Positions 25,717 through 35,231 of a stretch of 64,000 nt of DNA are shown here, one piece after another. Source of the stretch: Lachnospiraceae bacterium. Lineage in GTDB: Bacteria > Bacillota > Clostridia > Lachnospirales > Lachnospiraceae. Every line of letters starts with the position of its first letter. Positions within the stretch are counted from its first letter, which is position 1. The stretch covers positions 30,915 through 94,914 of the forward strand of contig JAMPFQ010000006.1 in the NCBI GenBank assembly GCA_023664345.1, in the 5' to 3' direction. The notes below the pieces were generated by a model that saw nothing but the letters and a program-made list of their open reading frames with translations, made no database searches and was not told the DNA's origin. A program made the position numbers and the translations under genes.

Positions 25717-26893
25717 GGATATCCACCCCCCTGTATCTTGCGATCGCCGCAACGTCCTTATCTCCCCGCCCCGACAGGCAGATGATGATACTCTGTTCCG
25801 GGCTGTAATCTTTCGCGATCTTCCGCACATAAGCCACCGCATGGGCGCTCTCTATGGCGCAGATGATGCCCTCCGTCCTGGCGATATACTCAAAGGCATC
25901 CACCGCCTCATCATCCGTCACAGGCACATACTGCGCCCTGCCGATATCATGCAGGTAGGCATGTTCCGGCCCGATGCCGGGATAATCCAGGCCTGCGGAA
26001 ATGGAGTACACCGGCGCGATCTGCCCATACTCATCCTGGCAGAAATAAGATTTCATGCCGTGGAAGATGCCCAGACTCCCGGTGGCGATGGTGGCTGCGG
26101 TGAGCGCTGTATCCACACCTTTCCCCGCCGCCTCACAGCCGATCAGTTCCACTTCCCTGTCCTCGATAAAGTTATAAAAAGCCCCCATGGAATTGCTCCC
26201 GCCGCCCACACAGGCTACCACTGCGGCGGGAAGCTTTCCCTCTTTCTCCAGGATCTGCGCCTTCGCCTCACGGCTGATAACGCTCTGGAAGTCCCGGACG
26301 ATCATGGGGAAAGGATGAGGCCCCATGACGGAGCCCAACACATACAGCGTATCGTTCACCCTGCCCGTCCACTCCCGCATACATTCGTTGACAGCATCCT
26401 TCAAGGTCTGTGTGCCGGTCATGACCGGATGCACTTTCGCGCCCAGCAGTTCCATGCGGTATACATTCAGCGCCTGACGCTCCGTGTCCTCTTTCCCCAT
26501 GTAGATCTCGCATTCCATGCCCAGCAGGGCCGCCGCCGTGGCCGTAGCCACACCGTGCTGTCCCGCTCCCGTCTCGGCAATGATGCGGGTCTTTCCCATC
26601 TTTTTTGCCAGCAGCGCCTGGCCTAACACATTGTTGATCTTATGGGAGCCGGTATGGTTTAAATCCTCGCGCTTCAGGTAGATCTTCGCGCCTCCCAGAT
26701 CTTTCGTCATTTTCTCCGCATAATACAGCAGGGACGGCCTGCCTGCGTATTCATTCAGAAGAGTGTTCAGTTCCGCCTGAAACTGCGGGTCATTTTTGTA
26801 GTGCTCGTAACACTCCTCCAGGTGGATCAGTTCATTCATCAGTGTCTCGGAAATATACTGTCCACCGTGTATTCCGTAACGTCCTTTACTCAT
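25709..26893 (-). CDS. trpB: tryptophan synthase beta subunit
   Basis: 394 residues, the usual length of TrpB1. [22 protein letters not shown] contains the PLP lysine (about K86). [20 protein letters not shown] and [12 protein letters not shown] (phosphate loop) follow. It condenses indole and serine to tryptophan in the alpha2-beta2 complex. It is separated by 70 bp from trpF, the largest gap among the distal trp genes; nothing regulatory is obvious there. Confidence 0.96.
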   Translation of the reverse strand: MSKGRYGIHGGQYISETLMNELIHLEECYEHYKNDPQFQAELNTLLNEYAGRPSLLYYAEKMTKDLGGAKIYLKREDLNHTGSHKINNVLGQALLAKKMGKTRIIAETGAGQHGVATATAAALLGMECEIYMGKEDTERQALNVYRMELLGAKVHPVMTGTQTLKDAVNECMREWTGRVNDTLYVLGSVMGPHPFPMIVRDFQSVISREAKAQILEKEGKLPAAVVACVGGGSNSMGAFYNFIEDREVELIGCEAAGKGVDTALTAATIATGSLGIFHGMKSYFCQDEYGQIAPVYSISAGLDYPGIGPEHAYLHDIGRAQYVPVTDDEAVDAFEYIARTEGIICAIESAHAVAYVRKIAKDYSPEQSIIICLSGRGDKDVAAIARYRGVDIHE

Positions 26894-26963
26894 GTTGATA
26901 CTCTCCTTTTCTATCCTGCATCATACCAATCTGCTTTCATCGATCATCCCGGACAGTCACAGG

Positions 26964-27569
26964 TTATGTTATCGACCGCACCAGATCTACCGCTTCCTGC
27001 ATCTTGCCCCTATCCTTGACACCGTCTGTCTCCACTCCGGAACTGATGTCCACGGCATAGGGCCTGACTGTCTCCACCGCCTGCCTCAGGTTCTCCGGCC
27101 TTAATCCCCCTGCCAGGAAAAATTCCCTGGGGATATCCTTTAACAGCCCCCAGTCAAAGGCAGCGCCGCTCCCCATGCCGCTGTCGAACAACAGATGATC
27201 CGCAGAAGAGTCCAGCCATGCCTCCACGTCGCGGCGGTTCCTGACTTTGACCGCTTTTATGACCGGCTTTCCGGTCGCCGCCTGCAAATACCGGATATCC
27301 TCCTCCGTCTCCCCGCCGTGAAGCTGCGCCATATCAATCACGCCCTCCCGAAGCAGGGAAAGGATCTCCTCCCTCGGCGCGTCCACGAACACGCCCACCG
27401 CCTGTATCTCCGGCTTCAGCAGCCTGCGCAGCGCCGCCGCCCGCTCAGGGCTGACATACCTGCGGCTGTGCTCCCAGAACACAAACCCGATATAATCCGG
27501 CATGATCTGATCGGCATATTCCATATCCTCTTCACGGGACAGACCGCATATTTTAATCTTAACTGTCAT
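26964..27569 (-). CDS. trpF: phosphoribosylanthranilate isomerase
   Basis: 201 residues, TIM-barrel. VKIKICGLSREEDM holds the catalytic Cys (about C8). DYIGFVFWEHSRRYVSPERA, then LLFDSGMGSGAAFDW (catalytic Asp) and DISSGVETDGVKD are characteristic. It overlaps the trpC end by 11 bp, so translation is coupled. It is separate from TrpC, unlike the fused form of enterobacteria. Confidence 0.95.
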   Translation of the reverse strand: MTVKIKICGLSREEDMEYADQIMPDYIGFVFWEHSRRYVSPERAAALRRLLKPEIQAVGVFVDAPREEILSLLREGVIDMAQLHGGETEEDIRYLQAATGKPVIKAVKVRNRRDVEAWLDSSADHLLFDSGMGSGAAFDWGLLKDIPREFFLAGGLRPENLRQAVETVRPYAVDISSGVETDGVKDRGKMQEAVDLVRSIT

Positions 27570-28350
27570 AATGACCCATCCTTAATTCTCTCAACATCCC
27601 CGCCTTATCCGGGCTTCTCATAAATGTCTCCCCGATCAGCACCGCATCGGTCCCGTTTTCCTCCAGCCGGGCAATATCCTCCCTGGATTTCATGCCGCTC
27701 TCCGACACGAACAGGATATCTCCTGGCACCAGTTCCCGGAGACGGACGGAATTACGGATATCCACCGTAAAATCTTTCAGGTTGCGGTTGTTGACACCGA
27801 TGATTTTCGCCCCTGCCTGCAGCGCCGTCCCGATCTCCGCCTCGTCATGGGCCTCCACCAGCGCCGACAGCCCCAGTTCCCGCGCGATTCCCGCATACTC
27901 GGAAAGCTGCATGGGAGAAAGGATGGCGCAGATCAGGAGCACCGCGTCGGCGCCGATCTTCTTCGCCTCATAGAGCATATATTCGTCCACCGTAAAATCC
28001 TTGCGCAAAAGAGGTATCGACACTTCCCCGCGGATGGCGGTAAGATATGCATTGCTGCCCTGGAAATAGAACGGCTCCGTCAAGATGGAAATGGCATCCG
28101 CGCCTGCCTTTTCATATTCTATTCCGATCTCCACATAGGGGAAATGCTCCGCGATCACTCCTTTTGAGGGGGAGGCCTTCTTCACCTCGCAGATAAAGCT
28201 CATGCCCGGCTTTGCCAGCGCTTTCTCAAAGGGAAAACCTGTGTCACGGTTTAGTTCCGCCGCCTGGGCTTTCAATTCCGCCAGGGGCAGCCTGCGCTTC
28301 TCCGCCTCTATCCGCTCTCTCGTTTTTGCCGCGATCTCATCTAATATCAT
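27559..28350 (-). CDS. trpC: indole-3-glycerol phosphate synthase
   Basis: 263 residues. ICEVKKASPSKGVI (substrate lysines), GADAISILTEPFYFQGS, LLRKDFTVDEYMLYEAKKIGADAVLLI and GVNNRNLKDFTVD are the conserved blocks of the TIM-barrel enzyme. The ATG at 28350 has AAGGAGG 5 nt upstream and is chosen over the one at 28368. A 189-bp gap with a repeat-like hairpin separates it from trpGD. Confidence 0.95.
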   Translation of the reverse strand: MILDEIAAKTRERIEAEKRRLPLAELKAQAAELNRDTGFPFEKALAKPGMSFICEVKKASPSKGVIAEHFPYVEIGIEYEKAGADAISILTEPFYFQGSNAYLTAIRGEVSIPLLRKDFTVDEYMLYEAKKIGADAVLLICAILSPMQLSEYAGIARELGLSALVEAHDEAEIGTALQAGAKIIGVNNRNLKDFTVDIRNSVRLRELVPGDILFVSESGMKSREDIARLEENGTDAVLIGETFMRSPDKAGMLRELRMGHYDS

Positions 28351-28387
28351 ATCAGCCTCCTTATGCATCCTGGCACCCTTTCATCCA

Positions 28388-28430
28388 AAAAGTGGGGTAA
28401 TTCCCCGCTGCTTGCTGCGGGGAGTTTCCT
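28388..28430. repeat. hairpin repeat between trpGD and trpC (family B-like stem)
   Basis: TTCCCCGCTGCTTGCTGCGGGGA forms a GC-rich hairpin. In reverse complement its stem (TCCCCGCAGCAAGCAGCGGGG) resembles the first hairpin of family B copy B2 near 33425-33455. It lies inside the trp operon with no gene in 28351-28539. It could modulate expression of the distal genes. Confidence 0.5.
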
Positions 28431-28539
28431 TCTCAAACAGCTGTCTTTCACTCCCCGCCTCCACATACGCTTTTTCCTGATCGGTACTGTAAATCTGCCG
28501 TCACATTTTCCAAGCATATACCCGCTTCGGGCTTTTGGA

Positions 28540-30255
28540 CTACCTGTTGGAGGCCTCCACAAATTCCTCCAGCTTCCGCAGGGCTTTCCCGCTGTCGATG
28601 GTCTCCTCCGCCAGCTTTACCGCCGCTTTCATGCCGTTTGCCTTCCCTGCCACGAACAGAGCCGCCGCCGCGTTGATCACCGCCGCGTCACGCTTTGCGC
28701 CCCGCTCCTCTCCCGTCAGGATTGCCCTGGTGATTTCCGCATTTTCCTGGGGCGTGCCCCCCAGCAGGTCGCCTGCCTGCCCCCGCTGCAGACCGACGTC
28801 TTCGGGGGTAATCAGGTATTTCTTATACTCGCCGCGATGGAATGCAACGACTTTCGTGGAGCCGCAGATGGAGATTTCATCCAGCTTCTCCTCGCCGTAG
28901 ACCACCATGCCCTTTTTCACCCCAAGGTTGGAAAGGACGTACGCCATGGGCTCCAGCAGGTTCTCGTCATAGACGCCCATGACCTGCATGTTGGCCCTGG
29001 CGGGGTTGGTCAGAGGCCCAAGGATATTGAACACAGTGCGGATGCCCAGTTCCTTACGGATTGGCCCCACGTACTTCATGGCCGTGTGGTATTTCTGTGC
29101 AAAGAGGAAGCAGATACCCGTCTCTTTCAGCAGCTTTGCCGCTTTCTCCGGCTCCACCGAGATGTTAACCCCCAGCGCCTCCAGGCAGTCCGCCGCCCCT
29201 GACCTGGAACTTGCCGCACGGTTGCCGTGTTTTGCCACGGGAACGCCCGCCGCGGATACGATCAGGGCCGCCGTGGTGGAAATGTTAAAGGAATTGGAAC
29301 CGTCCCCGCCGGTGCCCACGATCTCCAGCACATCCATATCGTGTTCCACGGGCAGCGCGTGATTCCGCATTTCTTCCGCAGAGCCGGTGATCTCCTCGAT
29401 GGTCTCCCCTTTCATGGAAAGTCCCATCAGATACGCGCTCTTCTGGATATCCGTGGCCTCGCCGCTCATGATCTCATTCATGACGGCTTTCGCCATCTCG
29501 TACCCGATGTCTTCCTTTTTTGATAATCTGATGATTGCTTCTCCTATCATTTCGCTGTTCTCCCTTATATTTGATTGGTCTGATTCTGTTAAATCTGTTG
29601 CATTTTCTTCTGATTTCATTGCACTATCAGGAGTTTTTCCCCGGAAGCCGGACAGATCAGTCAATGGACTTTTCCTGCCGCCGGCTGTTTCATTCTGCAG
29701 GAAATTCTCCATGATCCTCCGCCCCTTGGGCGTCAGCACGGATTCGGGGTGGAACTGCACGCCGTATATGGGATGCTCCCGGTGCTCCACCGCCATGATC
29801 TCACCGTCCGGCGTCATGGCCGTTACCGACAGTTCCTCCGGCATTGTTTCCGGATCTGCCGCCAGGGAATGGTATCTGGCCACCACCATCTCCCTGTCCA
29901 TGCCCCGGAACAGGGCGCTGGATCTGTCCAGCATCACTGTGGACTGTTTCCCATGCATCAGTTCCCTCGCGTAGGTCACCGTCGCGCCGAACACCTCACA
30001 GATGGCCTGATGTCCCAGACAGATGCCCAGAATGGGGATCTGCCCCTGGAAAGTCCTGATGACCTCCTCGCAGATCCCCGCCTCCGAGGGCCTGCCGGGG
30101 CCGGGCGATAAGATGATGTGGGAGGGCGCCAGCTCACCGATCTCCTCCACTGTCATTTCATCATTCCGGATTACTTTTACATCCGGCTCCACGGAAGCCG
30201 TCAGCTGATATACATTGTAAGAAAAACTGTCATAGTTATCGATCAAAAGTATCAT
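28540..30255 (-). CDS. trpGD: fused anthranilate synthase component II / anthranilate phosphoribosyltransferase
   Basis: 571 residues. Residues 1-190 are the glutamine amidotransferase: [39 protein letters not shown] with the nucleophile Cys, and [13 protein letters not shown]. After a linker of about 45 polar residues, residues 235-571 are Trp[17 protein letters not shown] (the PRPP/Mg site), [21 protein letters not shown] and [11 protein letters not shown]. It supplies ammonia to TrpE and then transfers phosphoribosyl to anthranilate. The ATG overlaps the trpE stop as ATGA. TrpGD fusions are known from other bacteria. Confidence 0.95.
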   Translation of the reverse strand: MILLIDNYDSFSYNVYQLTASVEPDVKVIRNDEMTVEEIGELAPSHIILSPGPGRPSEAGICEEVIRTFQGQIPILGICLGHQAICEVFGATVTYARELMHGKQSTVMLDRSSALFRGMDREMVVARYHSLAADPETMPEELSVTAMTPDGEIMAVEHREHPIYGVQFHPESVLTPKGRRIMENFLQNETAGGRKSPLTDLSGFRGKTPDSAMKSEENATDLTESDQSNIRENSEMIGEAIIRLSKKEDIGYEMAKAVMNEIMSGEATDIQKSAYLMGLSMKGETIEEITGSAEEMRNHALPVEHDMDVLEIVGTGGDGSNSFNISTTAALIVSAAGVPVAKHGNRAASSRSGAADCLEALGVNISVEPEKAAKLLKETGICFLFAQKYHTAMKYVGPIRKELGIRTVFNILGPLTNPARANMQVMGVYDENLLEPMAYVLSNLGVKKGMVVYGEEKLDEISICGSTKVVAFHRGEYKKYLITPEDVGLQRGQAGDLLGGTPQENAEITRAILTGEERGAKRDAAVINAAAALFVAGKANGMKAAVKLAEETIDSGKALRKLEEFVEASNR

Positions 30256-31730
30256 TCTCCCAGCCCCTCCCTTGCGATCTCAATGGCATTCCTGACCGCC
30301 GCCGCTTTCTGGATGCACTCCCTGTATTCCTTTTCCGGCACACTGTCCGCCACGATCCCCGCGCCGGAACGGATGAACACCCTGCCGTTTTTGGAAAAGG
30401 CAAGCCGGATGGCAATGCAGGTGTCCAGATTTCCCGTAAAGGAAACATAGCCGATGGCGCCGCCGTAAATCCCTCTCTTATTGTTTTCCAGTTCGTTGAT
30501 GATCTCGCAGGCCCTGAGTTTCGGCGCTCCCGACAGGGTTCCCGCAGGCAGGATGGCGTCCACCGCATCCAGCGCGTCCTTATCTTCCCGGATGATGCCC
30601 CCCACCGTGGAACCGATATGCATCACATGGGAATACCGTTCTATGGACATATATTTTTCCACTTCCACGGTTCCCACCCTGCTGATCTTGCCGATATCGT
30701 TCCGTCCCAGGTCCACCAGCATATTGTGTTCCGCACGTTCTTTCTCGTCGGCAAGCAGTTCCTTTTCCAGCGCCTGATCCTCCGCCTCCGTCCTGCCCCT
30801 GGGTCTGGTTCCCGCCAGAGGGAACGTGTACAGCTTTTCATTTTCCAGCTTTACCAGCGTCTCCGGGCTGGCTCCGGCAATCTCCCCGTCCGTCCCTGAA
30901 AAATAGAACATATAGGGGGAGGGGTTTGTGGTCCGCAGGACCCTGTAGACATCCAGCAGGCTGCCCTCCATCTCCGCCTCCAGACGGTTGGACAGCACCA
31001 CCTGGAAAATATCACCCTCCCTGATATAATGCTTTCCTTTCCGCACCATCTCACAGTACTCTTCCTCGCTGAAAAGCGGTTTGAAATCCGACTTTAATAC
31101 CAGGGGCGTGCCAGAAGCCTTTTCCCCTTTCCGGATCAGCTGCTTCATGCTTTCCAGTTCCAGCACTGCCCTGTTATAATTCGCTTCCATATCGTCCGTC
31201 TTGATGTTGACAATGAGGATGATTTTCTGCCTGTAATTGTCAAAGGCGATCACCTTGTGGAACAGCATCAGGTTCACATCCTGGAATCCCTCCTCATCCT
31301 CCGCGTCCAGTTTTAATGTGGGCTCGCTGTATTTGATATAATCATAGGAAAAATACCCTACCAGGCCGCCGGTAAAGGAAGGCAGGTATTCCATCCTGGG
31401 GCTACGGTTCTCCTCGATGATATTCCGGATGCAGGCGCGGACATCTTCTGTGGTGGTCTGGGTCGTCAGCTGGTTTTTGATCCTGGTGGTTCCGTTATAA
31501 CAGGTGATTTCCGTCAGGGGATCGTACCCCAGGAAAGAGTACCTGCCCCATTTCTTATCCGCCTCAGCGCTTTCCAGCAGATATACATGGGCGCTGACTT
31601 TCTTTAGGATCTGCAGTACTTCGATGGGCGTGGAGGTATCGGAGAAGATCTCCGTGCTGACGGGGATCACGCCGTAGCTGCCTGTGGCCGCAAGGTTTTT
31701 ACATTCTGCAAGGGTTGGTCGTGTGTTCAT
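30252..31730 (-). CDS. trpE: anthranilate synthase component I
   Basis: 492 residues from the ATG at 31730 (AAGGAGA 7 nt upstream). The N-terminal LLESAE-type feedback element is present as [20 protein letters not shown]. The C-terminal chorismate-binding domain shows [51 protein letters not shown] and [16 protein letters not shown]. It makes anthranilate with the TrpG domain and is probably feedback inhibited by tryptophan. It is the first gene of the operon, behind a T-box and an inserted hairpin repeat. Confidence 0.95.
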   Translation of the reverse strand: MNTRPTLAECKNLAATGSYGVIPVSTEIFSDTSTPIEVLQILKKVSAHVYLLESAEADKKWGRYSFLGYDPLTEITCYNGTTRIKNQLTTQTTTEDVRACIRNIIEENRSPRMEYLPSFTGGLVGYFSYDYIKYSEPTLKLDAEDEEGFQDVNLMLFHKVIAFDNYRQKIILIVNIKTDDMEANYNRAVLELESMKQLIRKGEKASGTPLVLKSDFKPLFSEEEYCEMVRKGKHYIREGDIFQVVLSNRLEAEMEGSLLDVYRVLRTTNPSPYMFYFSGTDGEIAGASPETLVKLENEKLYTFPLAGTRPRGRTEAEDQALEKELLADEKERAEHNMLVDLGRNDIGKISRVGTVEVEKYMSIERYSHVMHIGSTVGGIIREDKDALDAVDAILPAGTLSGAPKLRACEIINELENNKRGIYGGAIGYVSFTGNLDTCIAIRLAFSKNGRVFIRSGAGIVADSVPEKEYRECIQKAAAVRNAIEIAREGLGE

Positions 31731-31799
31731 ATCGTTCTCCTTTCCCTGGTTTCTGAACTTTTTTTGTGTCATGCGCGGCGCGGCGACCTCGCCTGGCTC

Positions 31800-31940
31800 G
31801 CGCGGCATCCTCTGTTGCGCTTTGCGCAACAGAGGATGATGCGGCATTCGCCGCATGTGCCAGGATACAAAAGCAACATTTTGTGAGCAAGCTCCCAAAT
31901 GTTGTTTTTGTATCCTGGCCCGCGCTGCTCATTGCACACA
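31800..31940. repeat. family B repeat, copy B1 (trp leader)
   Basis: Order on the plus strand: a 15-bp perfect stem (31806-31820 with 31824-31838), the linker GCGGCATTCGCC, a long stem-loop 31860-31918 (CCAGGATACAAAA paired with TTTTGTATCCTGG), then the tail CTGCTCATTG. The same order of hairpin, linker, hairpin and tail is seen in B2 and B3 with different stem sequences. It lies between the T-box terminator and trpE, so it is part of the read-through leader. Confidence 0.6.
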
Positions 31941-31942
31941 CA

Positions 31943-32283
31943 AAATCCCGTCCCTGACAAATCATATTTGTCAAGGACGGGATGAACATTTTATCTATCC
32001 ATTATTCCCGCGGTGCCACCTTGCTTCGCTTCCATAAAGAAGCGCCCTTACCGGGATACCATCATACCCCTGACCTCTCACGCGGGTCTAACGTCGCAAT
32101 ATACTTGGAAAAATAAATCCTCAAACATCTCTTCCTTTCCCTGCGCCCTCCGTGGCCCATTTAACAGCTGACGTTCTGACCTTTCTCAGCATCCGGTCTC
32201 TCTGTAAGTGCCTGCGCGATGCTTTCCGCATCACACACTGTTTTTATCTCCACATCTACGGTTTCGGTTCCGCTATTCATTTT
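31943..32283 (-). ncRNA. T-box riboswitch upstream of trpE (probable tryptophan)
   Basis: On the minus strand the leader contains AGAGAG and GCTGAGAAAGGTC (distal stem I features). A likely specifier UGG lies at 32159-32157, in AAATGGGCC. The conserved T-box AGGTGGCACCGCGG follows (about 32022-32009). The terminator stem ATCCCGTCC / GGACGGGAT (31945-31983) is followed by TTTTG. Uncharged tRNA-Trp should stabilise the antiterminator and allow trp transcription. The codon assignment comes from position after the distal loops and from the downstream genes; it has not been folded by program. Confidence 0.9.
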
Positions 32284-32288
32284 TTAAT

Positions 32289-32317
32289 ATATTACTCCCG
32301 ATATAAAAACATGTCAA
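32289..32317 (-). promoter_or_regulatory. trp operon promoter
   Basis: On the minus strand TTGACA (32317-32312), 17 bp, TAATAT (32294-32289), directly upstream of the T-box leader and 8 bp after the GNAT stop. Transcription should start near 32282. Confidence 0.82.
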
Positions 32318-32324
32318 GGATTTT

Positions 32325-32795
32325 CTACAAAATCTTCTCCATCCCCGTCTTATAAGGCGTCAGCCCGCAGCTTTCATAAAATTTCCTTGCCCCGGGATTG
32401 CATTCCCACACGTTCAGCGTTACATTGTAGCAGCCCTGCTCTTTTGCGAACCGCAGCACATATTCATAAAGCTGCTTCCCGATATGCTGTCCTCTGAGCG
32501 TCTCGTCCACGCACAGATCATCGATGTAAAGCGTCTTGATATCGGTGAGGATGTTGTCGTTCACATGCTGCTGGAAAACGCAGAAAGCGTATCCCTGCAC
32601 ATTCCCTTCCTCATCCAGACCTACAAAGATGGGCCTCTCATCATCTTCTATGATGGCGAGCAGTTCCTCGTCCGTATACTTCCGCGTATTGCTCTTGAAC
32701 AGGTCCGGTCTGCCGTTATGGTGCACCATGAGCACCTGGTCCAACAGGTTGTCTATCCCCTGCATGTCCCTTTTTTCCGCTCTTCTGATTTTCAT
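32325..32795 (-). CDS. GNAT family N-acetyltransferase
   Basis: 156 residues. The acetyl-CoA site motif is seen as LYIDDLCVDETLRGQHIGKQLYEYVLRFAKEQG (about 89-121), and the C-terminal part has NVWECNPGARKFYESCGL, both standard for GNAT enzymes. The start at 32795 has GGGGG 7 nt upstream and gives MKIRRAEKRDMQGID. The substrate is unknown. It is followed at once by the trp promoter, without an obvious terminator. Confidence 0.88.
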   Translation of the reverse strand: MKIRRAEKRDMQGIDNLLDQVLMVHHNGRPDLFKSNTRKYTDEELLAIIEDDERPIFVGLDEEGNVQGYAFCVFQQHVNDNILTDIKTLYIDDLCVDETLRGQHIGKQLYEYVLRFAKEQGCYNVTLNVWECNPGARKFYESCGLTPYKTGMEKIL

Positions 32796-32853
32796 GCATA
32801 TACCCCCTTTCGTGCTCCGGCACACATACCGATCAATATTTGAAAGTTTACTT

Positions 32854-33301
32854 TCACACTTCCTGCCATGCCGCTTCTACGGCACAAACCAATCCCACGG
32901 AACCTGATCGGTTCCAAGAAGAACGCTGTCCTTGCGTTCTTCCGTGTGAGACTTAGAATTTCTCCGCGAAGCAGCCTTTGCTGTGAGCGGTTAGAAATTC
33001 TTCTCACACTTCCAGTCATGCCGCCTGCGGCGGCACAAACAATCCATGAATCGGTGCAAGTCTGGAAGAATCGCTGCTCTTGCGATTCTTCCGTGTGAGA
33101 TTTAGAATTTCTCCGCGAAGCAGCCCTTGCTGCGAGCGGTTAGAAATTCTTCTCACACTTCCAGTCATGCCGCCTGCGGCGGCACAAACAATCCATGAAT
33201 CGGTGCAAGTCTGGAAGAATCGCTGCTCTTGCGATTCTTCCGTGTGAGATTTAGAATTTCTCCGCGAAGCAGCCCTTGCTGCGAGCGGTTAGAAATTCTT
33301 C
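32854..33301. repeat. family A repeat: three tandem 149-150 bp units
   Basis: Units A1 32854-33003, A2 33004-33152 and A3 33153-33301. A2 and A3 are identical over 149 bp; A1 differs at many positions. Each unit has (i) GCCGCC-type stem, (ii) GAAGAA(T)CGC / GCG(A)TTCTTC stem, and (iii) a long stem AGAATTTCT / AGAAATTCT enclosing an inner stem. CTCACAC and GTGTGAG occur at the outside of the first half. Differences between A1 and A2 in stem (ii) are compensatory. No plausible coding frame is seen. A fourth copy, inverted, lies at 42086-42237. Confidence 0.85.
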
Positions 33302-33354
33302 TCACACTTTCTTCCGACAAACAGGACACCGCCCCACGGCGATGTCCTATATTC

Positions 33355-33490
33355 CTGCGGGCAATAAGCCACAAGTCCAGGGAATCGTGATTCCCTGGAA
33401 CCTTGGCGAATGCCGCGAGGGTCAAAGCCCCCGTCAGCTTACTGCGGGGACTTTGATCATGCAAAATATTATGCAGGCGCCCAAACATGA
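33355..33490 (-). repeat. family B repeat, copy B2
   Basis: Read on the minus strand: stem 1 (AAAGTCCCCGC ... GGGGGCTTT), TTGACCCTCGCGGCATTCGCC, stem 2 (CCAGGGAATC / GATTCCCTGG), then GTGGCTTATTGCCCGC. It matches B3 outside the stems, while both stems are different but still paired. It fills the gap between family A repeats and the end of gpmI and may serve as the gpmI 3' end. With family A it accounts for the gene-free 32796-33500. Confidence 0.68.
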
Positions 33491-33500
33491 CACTCGTGTC

Positions 33501-35045
33501 TTATTTCTCGACCAGCAGCGATCTTCCCGTCATTTCTTCCGGCTGTTCCCTGCCCATCATCTGGATCAGGGTGGGAACGATGTCCGCCAGGCAGCCGTTC
33601 TCACGGAGGGTATAAGCCTGGTCATAGTTCACCAGGATAAAGGGCACCTGGTTGGTGGTATGGGCGGTAAAGGGATCCCCTGTCTCATAATCGATCAGCT
33701 GCTCCGCATTGCCATGGTCAGCGCAGATAAACATGGCGCCGTCCACTTCCCTGATGGCCTCCACTGCTTTTCCGACACATTCGTCAACTGCTTCCACCGC
33801 CCTGACAGCGGCTTCCAGCACACCGGTATGGCCTACCATATCGGGATTCGCAAAGTTGATGATGATCACATCGTACTTTCCGGAACGGATCGCCTCACAA
33901 AGCTTATCGCAGACCTCGTAAGCGCTCATCTGGGGCTTCAGGTCATAGGTCGCCACGTCCTTGGGGGAATTGACCAGCACTCTGTCCTCTCCCTCGTTAG
34001 GCTCCTCCACGCCGCCGTTGAAGAAGAACGTAACATGAGCGTACTTTTCCGTCTCAGCGATACGCGCCTGCTTCATATGGTTTGCCGCCAGCCACTCGCC
34101 GAAAGTGTTGGTGACAGCCACCTTGTGGAACGCCACCTCCTTGTTGGGGATCGTAGGGTCGTAATCGGAGAAGCACACATAGGTGATGTCCTTTCTCGCC
34201 CCTCTGTCAAAGCCCTTGAAATCATCGTCACAGAAAGCCCTGGTGATCTCCCTTGCACGGTCGGGACGGAAGTTAAAGAAGATAATGGAATCCCCATCCT
34301 GGATCGTAGCCACAGGCTTACCGTTGTCCAAAGCCAGCGTGGGCTTCACAAACTCATCCGTCTCCTCCCTGTCGTAGGACTGCTGGATGCCGCAGATGCC
34401 GCATTCGGCGGTAAGACCCTCGCCCTTTGTCATGGCGTCGTAGGCCAGCTTCACACGATTCCAGTTATTGTCCCTGTCCATCACATAGTAGCGCCCCATC
34501 ACGGAAGCGATCCGTCCCACGCCGATCTTCTCCATCTGGGCAGTCAGCGCCTCCGCAAACTCCTTACCGCTGGCAGGAGGCGTGTCACGTCCGTCCAGGA
34601 AGCAGTGCACGTACACTTTCTCCAGACCGTTTCTCTTCGCCAGTTCCAGCAGTCCGTAAAGATGGGTGTTATGGCTGTGCACGCCGCCGTCGGACAAAAG
34701 CCCCATGAGGTGCAGTGCGCTGTTATTTTTCTTACAATTCTCCACCGCTTTCAGCAGCGCGGGATTTTCAAAAAAGGTGCCGTCCTGGATCTCCTTTGTG
34801 ATCCTGGTCAGTTCCTGGTATACGATACGTCCTGCGCCCATATTCAGGTGCCCTACCTCGGAATTGCCCATCTGCCCGTCGGGAAGACCCACCGCCATGC
34901 CGCTGGCGTTGCCCCGCACAAAGGGGCACTCTTCCATCAGTTTGTCCATCACCGGGGTCTTCGCCTGCGCCACCGCGTTGCCCTCGGTTTTCTCGTTGAG
35001 GCCGTAGCCATCAAGGATCATCAATACTACCGGTTTCTTGCTCAT
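33501..35045 (-). CDS. gpmI: 2,3-bisphosphoglycerate-independent phosphoglycerate mutase
   Basis: 514 residues, the usual length. VVLMILDGYGLN (first metal Asp), MGNSEVGHLNMGAGR with the phosphoserine nucleophile, LLSDGGVHSHNTHLYGLLELA and the C-terminal TADHGNAEQ-like ICADHGNAEQ are all present. It interconverts 3- and 2-phosphoglycerate in glycolysis and needs Mn. The ATG at 35045 has AAGGAG 8 nt upstream. The consensus promoter at 35105-35133 precedes it. Confidence 0.97.
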   Translation of the reverse strand: MSKKPVVLMILDGYGLNEKTEGNAVAQAKTPVMDKLMEECPFVRGNASGMAVGLPDGQMGNSEVGHLNMGAGRIVYQELTRITKEIQDGTFFENPALLKAVENCKKNNSALHLMGLLSDGGVHSHNTHLYGLLELAKRNGLEKVYVHCFLDGRDTPPASGKEFAEALTAQMEKIGVGRIASVMGRYYVMDRDNNWNRVKLAYDAMTKGEGLTAECGICGIQQSYDREETDEFVKPTLALDNGKPVATIQDGDSIIFFNFRPDRAREITRAFCDDDFKGFDRGARKDITYVCFSDYDPTIPNKEVAFHKVAVTNTFGEWLAANHMKQARIAETEKYAHVTFFFNGGVEEPNEGEDRVLVNSPKDVATYDLKPQMSAYEVCDKLCEAIRSGKYDVIIINFANPDMVGHTGVLEAAVRAVEAVDECVGKAVEAIREVDGAMFICADHGNAEQLIDYETGDPFTAHTTNQVPFILVNYDQAYTLRENGCLADIVPTLIQMMGREQPEEMTGRSLLVEK

Positions 35046-35104
35046 AATTCTCTCCTTATCTATGTTATCTGTTTTCATGCCACTTCTTTCCAAATCTGTT
35101 AGTC

Positions 35105-35133
35105 ATTATACACTGAAAATCGCCCTCTTGCAA
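35105..35133 (-). promoter_or_regulatory. gpmI promoter
   Basis: On the minus strand TTGCAA (35133-35128), 17 bp, TATAAT (35110-35105). It is divergent from the CDF transporter promoter 11 bp away. Confidence 0.8.
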
Positions 35134-35143
35134 CACTAACCTG

Positions 35144-35171
35144 TTGCCTTTTCCCTCAAATATGCTATACT
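35144..35171 (+). promoter_or_regulatory. CDF transporter promoter
   Basis: TTGCCT (35144-35149), 16 bp, TATACT (35166-35171), 61 bp upstream of the CDF start. No metal-sensor operator is obvious. Confidence 0.65.
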
Positions 35172-35231
35172 GAAATAACGTCCGCGGACATAGAATCAAT
35201 ATGGAATTTATCAGAAACCCGGAGAGGATAC

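Noticed and set aside
31699-32037. Several short frames over the trp leader hairpins on both strands
   Set aside because: They arise from palindromic repeat sequence (the same stem read on both strands) and have no start signals.
32854-33301. CRISPR array
   Set aside because: The units are 149-150 bp with no short repeat/unique spacer pattern, two units are identical throughout, and no cas genes are near.
33276-35102. 608-residue open frame on the plus strand opposite gpmI
   Set aside because: It is the antisense shadow of a clear gpmI gene, has no family features and no ribosome binding site, and its composition is His/Arg-rich as expected from a complement of a GC-biased gene.
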